Part shown: positions 45,597 through 55,037 of the stretch, piece by piece | How the letters are laid out: the number at the start of each line of letters is the position of its first letter | Position numbering within the stretch: position 1 is the first letter of the stretch | DNA from: Streptomyces sp. Q6 | GTDB lineage: Bacteria; Actinomycetota; Actinomycetes; Streptomycetales; Streptomycetaceae | Direction: 5' to 3' | NCBI RefSeq assembly: GCF_036967205.1 | Contig: NZ_CP146022.1 | Location: 806,001 to 870,000 of the forward strand | DNA length: 64,000 bases | The notes under the pieces: generated by a model | What the model was told of the DNA's origin: nothing | Seen by the model: only the letters and a program-made list of their open reading frames with translations | Database searches by the model: none | Translations under genes and position numbers: made by a program

Positions 45597-45945
45597 GCCG
45601 CGCCGCTTCCAGCCGTCCTACGAACTGCCGAACACAAGAGTGCCATGGCTGAACGACTCGGCCAGTTGCACCCGTTGGAATGAATCCGAAAGCACTCGGA
45701 CCCCCGCCCACCCTGGCAGGGCGGCACGAGTCACGCTGCCGCGTGACGTTATGTCCGGCACTTCCCGGAGTTTGGCCGCACGCCAAAGGAGACCCCTCCC
45801 TGACCTCATCGCCGGCCGGACTCCCGTATCTGTCCCCCTCATCTGATGGACGCCACTCCTACGTCATTTGTCGCGCACGCGACCAGGCAAACGGCCGGAT
45901 AAGCAGAGTCATCCGGTCATTCCGTGGCCGCCGCATCCGGGCCTA

Positions 45946-46843
45946 GGGCGTGTCTTCAAAGTGGGTGGAGCCAGAGGAGCGTTGATGCGAGGGTGACCGC
46001 GGCTTCGAAGGAGGTCGCGGTCTTGTCGTATCGGGTGGCGATGCCGCGCCATTGCTTGAGGCGGTTGAAGCAGCGCTCGACGACGTTGCGGCGCCGGTAG
46101 GCAGCCTTGTCGAAGCCGCATCGCCGTTCACGGCGTCGTGCTCGCCCGGCGAGTTGGTCGACCCGTTCGGGAATGGTGGCCTTGATGCCGCGTCGGCGCA
46201 GATGGGTGCGGATGGCCCGGGACGAGTAGCCCTTGTCCGCGACCACCCGGTCGGGGCGAGTGCGGGGGCGACCGGGGCCGAGTCGAGCGACGCGAATACC
46301 CGCCATGACCTGTTCGAACTGGGTGCAGTCATTGCGGTTACCGCCAGTGAGAGTGAACGAGAGCGGGCGGCCGCGGCCGTCACAGGCAAGATGGATCTTG
46401 GTGGTCAGTCCACCTCGGGATCGACCGAGGGCGTGATCTGCCGGTTCGTCCCTCGACCTGCCCCCCTTTTCGCGCCGGCCGCGTGTTGATGGGCACGGAC
46501 CACAGTGGAGTCGACGGCCACCAGCCAGTCCACGTCCGCGTTCGCGTCGCGGTCGGCCTGGACCGCGGCAAGCATGCGGGTGAACGTGCCGTCCAGGGCC
46601 CACCTGCGGAAACGTGTGTACAACGACTGCCACGGCCCGTACCGGGCTGGCACATCCCGCCAGGCGGCGCCCGCACGGATCTTCCATACGATCCCGTTCA
46701 ACATCGTCCGGTCGTCCGCCCGCGGGCGACCGAACGATGCCGCCGGTAGGAACGGGCGTAACAACTCCCATTCCTCATCGGTCAGTTCATAGCGGCGACT
46801 CACAAGACCCATCATCCCGCACCGCTACTTTGAAGACAGGCCC
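45946..46843 (-). mobile_element. Complete 898-bp IS5-family (IS427-type) element
   Basis: Terminal repeats GGGCGTGTCTTCAAAGT and, inverted, GGGCCTGTCTTCAAAGT differ at one base. A TA duplication flanks both ends (45944-45945 and 46844-46845). This is the target preference of the IS427 group. The transposase is encoded on the minus strand. Confidence 0.88.
45956..46815 (-). CDS. IS5-family transposase made by -1 frameshifting
   Basis: OrfA (SRRYELTDEEWELLRPFLP ... VDSTVVRAHQHAAGAKRG) and OrfB (GGLTTKIHLACDGRGRPLSF ... VERCFNRLKQWRGIATRYDK) overlap around GCGAAAAGGGGGG near 46468. One backward slip fuses them into a full DDE transposase. The stop codon lies inside the left terminal repeat. 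No disabling mutation was seen, so the element may be active. Confidence 0.82.
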
Positions 46844-46846
46844 TAA

Positions 46847-47893
46847 CGAGCTCGTGCACGGTAGGCGGTGAGACGTCGAGCCTGGATGGTTGATCATGGT
46901 CGGGTGGTGGGGAACTCGACGCGCGCGGTGATCATCGGCAATCGGCGGATCACGGGGCTGACTGCCGGAGTGATTGCTGAACTCGTCGAGGAGATCGGAC
47001 CGTTGTGGCATGAGCGTCATCAGGCGAGGCTTGCCGCTCGCCCGCGGCAGAGGGCTGTGGGCGCAGGCGCGAAGTACCGGCTGGTGTTCGTCGACCGGCT
47101 GCTGGCCACGCTGGTCCATCTTCGTCACGGGGTCACCCATGATGTGCTGGCCTGCTGGTTCGGAGCGGACCGTTCCACCGTCACCCGGGCCATCGGTGAG
47201 GTGCGGCCCCTGCTCGCCGAGCGGGGCTGCACCGTCAGCCCCGACGTGCGGCTGCGGTCTCTCGCTGAGGTTGTCGACCATCTCGGCGCGAGCGGGGCGA
47301 CCGGCATCGTCGACGGCACCGAGATCCGGGTCCGCCGGCCCGCTGCCGGACGCAAGGACCGCGACAAGTTCATCTCCGGCAAGAACAAGCAGAACGCCGT
47401 CAAGTCCATGGTGGTCACGGACGGCGAAGGCCGCGTGCTGTGGTGCAGCCCGGCCCGTCCCGCAAGCTGCGCGGACATCACCCATGCCCGCCAGTTAGGG
47501 CTGGTCAACCTCTTGGCCGACGGGCCTGCAGTCGAGATCCTGGCTGATGCCGGCTACCAGGGACTGGGCGCCCAGACCGGTGGCCGGGTGGTGACACCAC
47601 CGCACCGCAAGTTCAAGAAGAACGCCCCGGACTGGTACGAAGAGATGCACGAGCGCCAGCGCAAGGCGCACTCATCACGACGTATCCGTGTCGAGCACGG
47701 CATCGCCCATCTGAAGAACTGGCGGGCCCTGGCCCGCCACCTCGGCCGCCGCGAGCACATGAGCGACACCGTCCAAGCCATCGCCGGCCTGCTGTCCCAC
47801 CAGCAGACCGCGGACCTGAACCCGACATGGCAGATGTGAAGCTGGGTCGCACCGAAGTTCGCGACGTCTCACCGCCTACCGTGCACGAGCTCG
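46847..47893 (+). mobile_element. 1047-bp IS with 32-bp perfect terminal repeats, copy 1
   Basis: The ends share 32 bp of perfect inverted repeat beginning CGAGCTCGTGCACGGTAGG and are flanked by a TAA duplication (46844-46846 and 47894-47896). It abuts the previous IS on its left and another IS on its right. A second copy at 58972-60018 is nearly identical. Confidence 0.9.
46868..47839 (+). CDS. Transposase of the 1047-bp IS (DDE_Tnp_4 type), copy 1
   Basis: The 323-residue protein has a helix-turn-helix N-terminal region (CWFGADRSTVTRAIGEVRPLL). The DDE triad appears in IVDGTEIRVRRP, EILADAGYQG and RVEHGIAHLKNWRALARHL. It is intact. It differs from the copy at 59 kb by two amino acids (Ala/Gly in ADAGYQG and Asp/Gly near the end). 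The HARBI1-like DDE_Tnp_4 domain places it among IS5-related transposases. Confidence 0.88.
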   Translation: MRRRAWMVDHGRVVGNSTRAVIIGNRRITGLTAGVIAELVEEIGPLWHERHQARLAARPRQRAVGAGAKYRLVFVDRLLATLVHLRHGVTHDVLACWFGADRSTVTRAIGEVRPLLAERGCTVSPDVRLRSLAEVVDHLGASGATGIVDGTEIRVRRPAAGRKDRDKFISGKNKQNAVKSMVVTDGEGRVLWCSPARPASCADITHARQLGLVNLLADGPAVEILADAGYQGLGAQTGGRVVTPPHRKFKKNAPDWYEEMHERQRKAHSSRRIRVEHGIAHLKNWRALARHLGRREHMSDTVQAIAGLLSHQQTADLNPTWQM

Positions 47894-48768
47894 TAAAGCG
47901 TGTTGCACAAGGCGGTGTTCGGGCAGGTCAGGGTTAGTGAGGGCAGTCCTCTGGTCATGAGGCGAGGGCGAGGTTGTGCATCTGGGCGACGGCTTGGACG
48001 GCGTGGTGAAGGCCGTCGCCGTGCTGCCGGCAGTCGCGGAGGATCTTGTAGTTCTTCATCCGGCCGATCACATGCTCCACCCGGGCCCGCACCGTGCGAT
48101 GGGCGGCGTTGTCGGCCTCCTCGCCCGCCAGCAGCTCGCGTCGGGGGCGTTTGCGGTGCGGGGTGACCATCCCGCAGTTGAGGTAGGCGCCGTCGGCCAG
48201 CATGGTCACGCCCTGGCAGTGCTGGGCCAGGCCGGAGGCCCGCCAGGCGTGCGCGTCCGCGGTGGTGCCCGGCACCGGCCGGGCCGCGGCGATCACGAGA
48301 CGGGTGTCGGCATCCACAATGACCTGCACGTTTGCGGAGAACCGGTAGTTGCGTGAGGAGGAGCCGACGTGCCGGTCGCGGACCGGGATGAGGGTGCCGT
48401 CCACGATCCACAACCGGTCCGCCGCGTCGGCCGGACGGGCCACCGGCTCCAGCGCGAGCAGCGGGCCGAGCTTCTGGATCACCCGGCACACGGTCGAGGA
48501 AGAGGTCCCGAACAGCGGCCCGAGCTGCCGCATGGTCAGGTTGGTGCGGTAGTACACGGCCACGATCAAGACCCGTTCGGCCAGCGGCAGACACCACGGA
48601 CGGCCCCGCAGCGTGCCGTTGCCGCCTCGGTCACGGACCACCCTCAGCAGCCGCCCGAACTGCTCCATCGACAGCCCCGTGAACGTCTCCACCCACACCC
48701 GTTCAGCCCTCAACACCCCAGCCATACACCGGATATGCCCAGTTCACGGCCTTGTGCAACACGCTTTA
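47894..48768 (-). mobile_element. IS5-family element inserted against the end of the NACHT gene
   Basis: Inverted repeats TAAAGCGTGTTGCACAAGGC (left, from 47894) and its exact complement (right, ending 48768) bound the element. It begins at the last base of the preceding IS's target duplication and ends within the stop codon of the NACHT gene. Coordinates are good to about one base. Confidence 0.8.
47955..48725 (-). CDS. IS5-family transposase (DDE_Tnp_4 with HTH_Tnp_4)
   Basis: The 256-residue protein has an N-terminal helix-turn-helix (TNLTMRQLGPLFGTSSSTVCRVIQKL) and DDE residues in LWIVDGTLIPVRDRH, TMLADGAYLNCG and RARVEHVIGRMKNYKIL. It is undamaged by eye. It is unlike the neighbouring IS transposases in sequence, so three different elements lie side by side here. 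Confidence 0.87.
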   Translation of the reverse strand: MAGVLRAERVWVETFTGLSMEQFGRLLRVVRDRGGNGTLRGRPWCLPLAERVLIVAVYYRTNLTMRQLGPLFGTSSSTVCRVIQKLGPLLALEPVARPADAADRLWIVDGTLIPVRDRHVGSSSRNYRFSANVQVIVDADTRLVIAAARPVPGTTADAHAWRASGLAQHCQGVTMLADGAYLNCGMVTPHRKRPRRELLAGEEADNAAHRTVRARVEHVIGRMKNYKILRDCRQHGDGLHHAVQAVAQMHNLALAS

Positions 48769-51700
48769 GGACAACCGGCGCCGGGCGGTGTCCACGAGGC
48801 CGGGGTAATGGCGGTCGAGTACACGTCGCAGGCGGTCCCGGACGTCGGCGGACACGGTGTCGTCGGAGGAGCGCGCCATCAACGGCATTTCCTCGCGCAG
48901 CAGTTGGTCGAGTGGTCGGCGGACCTCCGCGGGCAGGCGGTGCCGGTCACGGTCCCGCGCCGTCGCCAGGAGGTCCACCAGCCGGTCGAGGTGCGCATAC
49001 CGCGGACCCAGCTCCGCGATCCCCCGCATGACCCGGGTGTACCGGTCGGCCAGCTCGGCCCGCGGCAGATCCGTTGTGTCGGCCAGTATCAGGGTCAGCG
49101 CATCATGGGCGAGGGACGTGGCGCGCTCCCCGGGGACGGCGACGAACGTGGTCAGCGCCGCGCCCAGGTTCGCGAGGACCGGGTCGAGCGCGTGGCGGGT
49201 GATGCCGTCCGACGTCGGACCCGACACCGCCGACTTGTGCCAGAGCTCGTCCCAGTACGTGCGCTGCCAGCAGCCGTCCTGCCCGCGGCCGCGCCCGAAC
49301 AGCCAGTTAGCGTCGAGCGGGTCCGGGACGAGGGGCGGGCCAGGGGTACGCAGCCGGATCTCGAGGCGGCGTCGGCCTGCCTCGTTCCAGCGGTGGTGGG
49401 TCTCCAGCGACAGGGCGAAGTCCGTCCACTGCGCCTCGTCCATCGACGCGCGCCACAGCAGGCAGTGCCGCAGCCATGCGTCGGCCGCGGCGTCGTCGGC
49501 AGCGTCGGGGAAGAGGTCGGCGGCGGTCGCCGCGTCGTAGAGGGCGACGATCACGAGGACCAGGTTGGAGCCGTAGATGCCGTGCCGGGACGAGGTCGGC
49601 AGCGGCTGCGGACAGTACGCGGCGTGCTCGTCGCCTGTGCGGGTCCGGTGTCGGTACAGAACCTGCACGAGCCGTGCCGCCAGCCGCCGCCGTTCCCCGT
49701 CGGACATGCGGCCCAGCAGCTCCCGGGCGAATCCCAGCATCTGGCGCGAGGCCAGGGACGCGTACGAGAGCAGGGCGTAGGCAAGGTCGTCGTCCGCTTC
49801 GTCGTCCGGGGCTGGCGTGTTCGAGGCCGCGAGGTCCCGGAGCAATCGCACGGCGAGCCGCACCGCCAGGTACTCGCCGAAGGTGGCGTGCAGGAACTCA
49901 TAGGTCGCCAGGTCCTCCTCTCTCCATTGGGAGCGCGCCCGGTGCACGAAGAAGAAGCGCCCCAGAGCGATTTCCCCCTCCTTCAGCAGGGCACCAGTTC
50001 CGGTCGGGCCGGCGGCGGGTCGGTGCGGGAGGGCGGTCAAGTCCTGGTCGAGTTCGCCGGCGGACACCCATTGCCGCCGCCGGTTGACCGTGGCGAAGGC
50101 GACGAGCGACAGACGGTGCAGTTCCCGTTCAACGAGGTCGCTCGTTACATCGTCGGGGACGGCACCGCGGGTGGCCTTGCCGACCTCGCGCCGGGCGAAG
50201 GATGACAGGAGCTGCTCGTAAAGTTCCGTGACGGCCAGCGGCTCGGCGTCCTCACGGGGCAGACCGCCCTCCGTCGCGTCGTACAGCGCAAGCATCGTCA
50301 ACAGCAGCGGCTGGGTGGCGAGTTCGGTGTGCCGGGCGACGGTCTGCCAGGACAGCGGGCGCGCAGCCGACGCGTTGGTCCGGTTCCAGATGGCGAGCCA
50401 TGTCCTGACCTGTTCCGGACGGAACGGCTCGAGGCGGAGGGCGACCGTGCCCTCGGGGAAGCGGGCCCGGTCCGCAACGGCGGTCCGGCTCGTCACGAGC
50501 ACCACGACCGGGCGTCCCTGCTCGCTCTCGCGCCGCTGGAAGCGTGCGACCCGCGTCAGGTAGTCCTGGTGGTGTGTTCCGGTGGTCTGGAGGAGTTCGT
50601 CGAAGCTGTCGAGGAGCAAGACAGGGGTCGAGCCACCGGCGGCTCGGACCAGGTCCGGCCATGTGGTGCGTTCGCCGGTGGCGATCCTGATGGCCTGTTC
50701 GATCTGGTCCTGGAGGTCGCTGTCCGCCCGTACCTCGCGCAGTGGCACCCGTACGGGCAAGAAGCCGGCGCCCGGCAGACGCGCGGCCAGGACGCGGGTC
50801 AGCACCGACTTGCCGGCGCCGGGCTGGCCGAGGACGAGGAGCGGCGCCTCGGTCAGCACCGGGTTCGTCAGGGCGCCCACCAGGTACCGCGTCAGGTCGC
50901 CCCGTACGGCGTGCCGCTCCCACCAGGTCTCGTCGGCCGGGCCCGCGCGCCCCTGGGGCTGCGCGACCCGGAAGTCGGGGTCGATGTACAGGGCGCCCAG
51001 CGAGGGGACGCTGACTCCCTCGGGGGTGGTGGAGGCGTCCAGGACGGGGTGGTCCAGGGCCGCGGTGTGCGCCCGGCAGAGCCGGTCGGCCACGTCAACG
51101 GGCCGGTCGAGGGCACGGGTCGTCGCCGCCAGCAGCGCGTCGATCCCGTCGAGCGCGCGGCGCACCGCGGCCCGGGTGGACTGGTGCTCGGCCTGCGTCA
51201 CCCAGAAGGCGAACTCGGGAGCGGTGACGCACAGTTGGGAGAAGAGGCCCTGGTACTTGGCTTGGGCGGCCGACGTCATCCGGGACAACTCCAGGTGGGC
51301 CGCTGCCTGTTGGTAAGGGGGCAGCGCTTCCCACATGGCGAGGCCCTGGAGGAAGGCGATGAACCGGGTCGCGTACTGCTCGTACCGGGACCGGAGCGCC
51401 GCCGAGATTTCCTCGGGCGGGGTGTGCGGGGTCGGGTACGGCAGGCCCGTCGCAAGCAGCGACGCGACGAAGTCGGCGTCGTGCCCCTCGGCGAGCCGGA
51501 GCTGTTCGGATCGGGTCAGTTCCACGTCGTCCAGGGAGAACGGCAGCACCACCTCCTCCAGCGCCTGGAACCAGGCCACGAGGACGATGACCGTATGGGC
51601 CGCGCGCAACACATCGGTGCGGTCGGCACGGCGGGGCGTCCGGCCCAGCCGGCCCCCCGCGTTGCGCAGGGCGTCCCGGCCGAGGCCCACGATCCGTCCG

Positions 51701-51870
51701 CGCTCGGACACCATGCCCAGCACCGTGCCGCTCACCCCGCCTGTCGCCACGTTCAGCACGCCCCCCAGGGCACGGTCCAAGGCCGCGATCCGCGCCGAGT
51801 CCACCCCCAGCAGATCCAGGGCGTCCGTGAACGACAGCAGTCTTCCCGCCCCCACCTTGTCCCCCGTCAC
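48766..51870 (-). CDS. NACHT-domain NTPase, STAND-type, possible anti-phage defence protein
   Basis: GTG 51870 follows CGGAGC. The 1034-residue protein has a helical N-terminal domain (about 1-250), resembling the NACHT N-terminal helical (NNH) domains of actinobacteria. A NACHT NTPase follows: Walker A GQPGAGKS at 348-355, Walker B VLLLDSFDELL near 417-427, and VTSRTAVADRARF sensor region. A long alpha-helical C-terminal region follows without recognisable leucine-rich or TPR repeats. Bacterial NACHT proteins of this architecture include experimentally shown anti-phage proteins; that role here is inferred. The stop codon falls in the repeat of the adjoining IS, so the natural C-terminus may be lost. 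Confidence 0.78.
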   Translation of the reverse strand: MTGDKVGAGRLLSFTDALDLLGVDSARIAALDRALGGVLNVATGGVSGTVLGMVSERGRIVGLGRDALRNAGGRLGRTPRRADRTDVLRAAHTVIVLVAWFQALEEVVLPFSLDDVELTRSEQLRLAEGHDADFVASLLATGLPYPTPHTPPEEISAALRSRYEQYATRFIAFLQGLAMWEALPPYQQAAAHLELSRMTSAAQAKYQGLFSQLCVTAPEFAFWVTQAEHQSTRAAVRRALDGIDALLAATTRALDRPVDVADRLCRAHTAALDHPVLDASTTPEGVSVPSLGALYIDPDFRVAQPQGRAGPADETWWERHAVRGDLTRYLVGALTNPVLTEAPLLVLGQPGAGKSVLTRVLAARLPGAGFLPVRVPLREVRADSDLQDQIEQAIRIATGERTTWPDLVRAAGGSTPVLLLDSFDELLQTTGTHHQDYLTRVARFQRRESEQGRPVVVLVTSRTAVADRARFPEGTVALRLEPFRPEQVRTWLAIWNRTNASAARPLSWQTVARHTELATQPLLLTMLALYDATEGGLPREDAEPLAVTELYEQLLSSFARREVGKATRGAVPDDVTSDLVERELHRLSLVAFATVNRRRQWVSAGELDQDLTALPHRPAAGPTGTGALLKEGEIALGRFFFVHRARSQWREEDLATYEFLHATFGEYLAVRLAVRLLRDLAASNTPAPDDEADDDLAYALLSYASLASRQMLGFARELLGRMSDGERRRLAARLVQVLYRHRTRTGDEHAAYCPQPLPTSSRHGIYGSNLVLVIVALYDAATAADLFPDAADDAAADAWLRHCLLWRASMDEAQWTDFALSLETHHRWNEAGRRRLEIRLRTPGPPLVPDPLDANWLFGRGRGQDGCWQRTYWDELWHKSAVSGPTSDGITRHALDPVLANLGAALTTFVAVPGERATSLAHDALTLILADTTDLPRAELADRYTRVMRGIAELGPRYAHLDRLVDLLATARDRDRHRLPAEVRRPLDQLLREEMPLMARSSDDTVSADVRDRLRRVLDRHYPGLVDTARRRLS

Positions 51871-52009
51871 TCAAGCTCCGGTCAGCCCCGCGCATCCCCA
51901 CACTACGAGCACGTCGCAGGAGCCGTAACGGCTTCTCCGGCGCAGACCGCCTGGGGAGCAGACCCGCATCGCGCTGGATGCCCACCCCCGGGAGGAGATC
52001 AGTAGGTGA

Positions 52010-52380
52010 GCAGTGGGCGCCCAGTCGCACCTCGGTCCGGATCTCGCCCCGGCGCACCGCGACGTAGGCGCGGACCATGCCGTAGGAGATGCCGTCGGCG
52101 TGATGCGCTTCCAGCAGTCGGTCGAAGATCGCGGTGCGCCGCTGCTTGCGCGGCGCATTCAAATCCGCCCGCAGCATCTCTCCACCAGCGACTTGAACGG
52201 ATCGAGTCTGGTCGGCCGAGGCGGGAGCTACTTCCGCGGCTGCGGTCACGGGGACGTCAGCGCCTGCTGCACTGTGGGATGGCCGACCCCGTAATTGCGC
52301 ATCAACGCGCGCTTGCTCAGTCCGGCACGGTGGTCACGGCGGATCGCCGCGTACAGACCGGTCCTCGACTTCGGCGTCAT
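52010..52380 (-). pseudogene. Remnant of an IS21-family transposase (istA)
   Basis: The first frame from ATG 52380 encodes a short helix-turn-helix (LYAAIRRDHRAGLSKRALM) and stops after 44 codons. A shifted frame then gives LNAPRKQRRTAIFDRLLEAHHADGISYGMVRAYVAVRRGEIR, which is the IstA pattern. No DDE domain follows, and the NACHT gene begins 140 bp beyond. It is a decayed fragment. Confidence 0.65.
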
Positions 52381-52758
52381 GAGCGGCCCCCAGCAACATG
52401 AAGCATCCCCATGCTCCCACCGCAACCCCTCGGGTGTTGCTGGAACTTGTCAACACCGTTCCCCGCGAACTCCCGGTGTTGTCAACGCTGAGCGACAAAC
52501 GTTGCTGGGACCCGGGATACGCGCGACGGTCACCCACGCCCATCGCGTACCGCCGATTCTGAGCGCGCGCCCAGGCGCGCAGTTGCCCCTGTGGGCACAG
52601 AGCCGATGTCTCGCCACCTTCACGCTCGGGCATCGGTGAGGAAACCGAACAGGGTGATCGATCGCGGGTACCAGCCGAGGGGCAGAGCGCAGGCTGGCCT
52701 GTGAGTCCGATGACGCCCACCTGGTCTGCGCTGCTCACGTCCTGACTACATTGACGGC
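52381..52758. other. 378-bp gap with terminal-repeat-like sequence
   Basis: Two copies of TTGTCAAC (52447 and 52484 region) in CTTGTCAACACCG and CGGTGTTGTCAAC context may be the end repeats of the decayed IS21-type element. I see no gene in the remainder. Confidence 0.45.
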
Positions 52759-53076
52759 ATGAACCCCTCGCTGCCGCTCCACATAGCCGATCTGCTGGCG
52801 AAGACACCCAAGATCAGAGTCATCAAGGAACTGCGATCGTTGACCGGCTTCTCCTTCGAAACTGCCAAGGGATTCTGCGACGCCGTGGAAAGCCGACGTT
52901 TCCTCCAGGAGCAGGTACCACCCGAGTTCGGAGGCGGCAGCCTCGTGACACGGGTCCGGCTGATGCAGTCCGACGAGAACAGCGTTGAGGCCGTCAGGCT
53001 GGTGCAGGACGAAACCGGCATGACCATGATGGAGGCTCGCCGGTTCATCGCTTCCCTGGACCACCCCGCCAGCTGA
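52759..53076 (+). CDS. Small protein resembling the ribosomal bL12 C-terminal domain
   Basis: The 105-residue protein twice shows the pattern of the bL12 C-terminal fold: KIRVIKELRSLTGFSFETAKGFCDAVE and AVRLVQDETGMTMMEARRFIASL. Each repeats the basic-helix-LTG-x-EA/ETA-K layout. True bL12 is longer and has an N-terminal dimer domain, so this is not the ribosomal stalk protein. It may be a stand-alone domain or stress-type relative. Function unknown. It sits between two IS-damaged stretches with no partner gene. Confidence 0.6.
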   Translation: MNPSLPLHIADLLAKTPKIRVIKELRSLTGFSFETAKGFCDAVESRRFLQEQVPPEFGGGSLVTRVRLMQSDENSVEAVRLVQDETGMTMMEARRFIASLDHPAS

Positions 53077-53237
53077 GAGTCTCCAAGACTGGATCTGCAA
53101 CCCCCCTCACCCGAAACAGATACCTGCCCCCACCGCGCAGAAGCCATGACCAAGATGGCCATGGTCGGCTTGATAAGCCGTCGACTCAGCCGCAAGTCGA
53201 CCCAGAACTGGCGCGACACCTGACCGCCCACCGACAG

Positions 53238-53633
53238 TCAGACCTCGTAGGGCCAGACCGTGACGTTGCCCGGTGCCACGCGGACCTCGACCCACGACCC
53301 ATCGACACCATCCGGCAGAGGCGGGTTGGCAAGATCGAACAGGATCACCGAGCCGCCCACGTCCAGGGCCGCCCCTCCGTCCTCATCGAGACGCAGCTGG
53401 CCACGCAAGACGATGCGGTCGCCGTCTTGCCACAGTCCAGGCGTTCCAGCAGTGCTTGGCCGGGCGTTCTCCGTCCAGACGATGTCCTCATCCACGGTCC
53501 ACTCGACGCGGTGCTCTCGCCCCACCGCCTGGGGCCCCCGCCAGAGCACCACAGCAGTGCCCACTGCCGAGTCCACTCGGACGAATATGGGCCCCGACCG
53601 GTCCGGCTGCACTGCCTCTACCTTGACCAACAC
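53238..53633 (-). CDS. Hypothetical protein
   Basis: From GTG 53633 (preceded by GAGG) the frame gives 131 residues, mostly beta-type (VLVKVEAVQPD ... IVLRGQLRLDEDGGAALDVGGSVILFDL ... VEVRVAPGNVTVWPYEV) with no Cys and no membrane segment. The frame is open upstream to 53783 without a good start. I do not recognise a family. It lies 56 bp downstream of the small kinase gene on the same strand, so the two may be co-transcribed. Confidence 0.45.
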   Translation of the reverse strand: MLVKVEAVQPDRSGPIFVRVDSAVGTAVVLWRGPQAVGREHRVEWTVDEDIVWTENARPSTAGTPGLWQDGDRIVLRGQLRLDEDGGAALDVGGSVILFDLANPPLPDGVDGSWVEVRVAPGNVTVWPYEV

Positions 53634-53689
53634 CCAGCCATCATCCTCGACGGGCTTACCAAACACCTTCGCCAGAACGAAACACGCTT

Positions 53690-54235
53690 TCAGTCCCGCG
53701 AGGTGGGCAGGCGGTTGAGCCCGGTCTCGGTCATGATGCGCTCGACCGTCTCCTCCAGCGGGCTGTCGACACCGATCACGCACTCCAGAGCGCCGGGCAG
53801 CAGATCACGCTCGCGATACCACTCCCGCAGGTGCCCCTCGTTCACCTGCGCCAGATACACCGCATCGGCTTTCGAGGCATGCCGCTCAAAGGTCTCCTCC
53901 AGCCCGACATCGAGGTAGTAGCAGCGGGAGATGCCGCAGTGGTCGGCCACCAGACGCCCGAGCATGTCCCCGTACCGGTCCGCGTACAGGATCCCCTCGA
54001 CCACCACGTGATAGCCGGCATCCAGGGCGTAGCGGGCCACCGCGTCGATCAACCCGATGTTCTTGCCGCCCGGTACATCCCGTTCCCGCAGCACGGTCCG
54101 CCGCAGATTGTCCTGCCCCACCAGGGCCAGGCCGCGGCCGAACCGGTCCCGGATCCCTTGCGCCACAGACGACTTGCCCGACGCCGAGTTGCCGCGCACC
54201 ACCACGAGCCGCGTCTCATTCGTTCCCACACTCAC
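53690..54235 (-). CDS. P-loop kinase/ATPase (AAA_33-like)
   Basis: From GTG 54235 the 181-residue protein has a Walker A loop GNSASGKSS near residue 16, VGQDNLRR, GLIDAVARYALDAGYHVVVEGIL in the second strand, and the REWYRERDLL lid region. It is a small nucleoside-kinase-type P-loop protein, related in form to zeta-toxin-like and AAA_33 kinases. The substrate is unknown. No antitoxin gene is adjacent. The frame extends upstream to 54313, but that leader reads into the decayed regulator region. Confidence 0.7.
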   Translation of the reverse strand: MSVGTNETRLVVVRGNSASGKSSVAQGIRDRFGRGLALVGQDNLRRTVLRERDVPGGKNIGLIDAVARYALDAGYHVVVEGILYADRYGDMLGRLVADHCGISRCYYLDVGLEETFERHASKADAVYLAQVNEGHLREWYRERDLLPGALECVIGVDSPLEETVERIMTETGLNRLPTSRD

Positions 54236-54260
54236 CCGCGTCACCGTAGCCACCTTTAAC

Positions 54261-54960
54261 GTGGCGGCGGTCTCCTGGATGGACGAACGCCACGGCGGGC
54301 AGCACGGCCGCACCGCCCTGATCGCCTACCTGCGCGGCGGTGTCGCCCGGCTGTGCCGGGGCCGATTCCGCACCGGCGAGGTCCGCGCCCAGACGCTGTC
54401 GGCAGCCAGCCGGGGCGTGCTCCTCTCCCGTTGAAAGGCGTAGGACGCAGGCGACCCGGTCCCTCGCACCGCGGCTACTACCCGCAGTCCTACGCCCCGG
54501 CCATCAAGTCCGGGGTGCGCGAGCACAACGGGTCCGTCATGCGGACCATGGCGATGAAGAGACTGGAACTGCACCGGCCCGAGCACAGCCAAAGCCTGGC
54601 CGAGACCGGACTGAACCGGGCCAATGGCCACGTCGGCGCCCAGACCAAGGCTTGTTGCGAAGCGTGCACGCCCACACGCTCGCCGGGACCAGGCAACCCA
54701 TGGCAGCGATCGCCCAGACCCGGCAGGCCCACCAACTGCTCGCCGACGGCGCACGCCGCGGGGACGAGGTTCCGTTCTGGGCACTGACCTGGGGACCACC
54801 GGTCGGCTCGCTGCACTAGCGGGCGACGAAGGTCCTCGAAACGCTCGGCGATCACCAGGAGGCCGCCGCCGAGTACGCACGCGCCGCCGTGCGAGTCGTC
54901 GGCGAGACAGTACCCGGCTGTTGCCCGTATCCGTGGGGAGAAGCCGCAAATGCTCTTCGC
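54261..54960 (+). pseudogene. Decayed regulator with TPR-like C-terminal region
   Basis: Pieces in different frames resemble the C-terminal sensing domain of Streptomyces XRE-type regulators: SWMDERHGGQHGRTALIAYLRGG, then MKRLELHRPEHSQSLAETGLN, and later ARQAHQLLADGARRGDEV-like sequence. Several stops and frame changes separate them. No helix-turn-helix survives. I treat the region as one decayed gene. Confidence 0.5.
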
Positions 54961-55037
54961 CTATCACAAAGCGTCATGCCGGCAGCCTCGCACGGCAACT
55001 TCCCAGACGGCCACCGCCACTGCGTAAAGTTCTCCCG

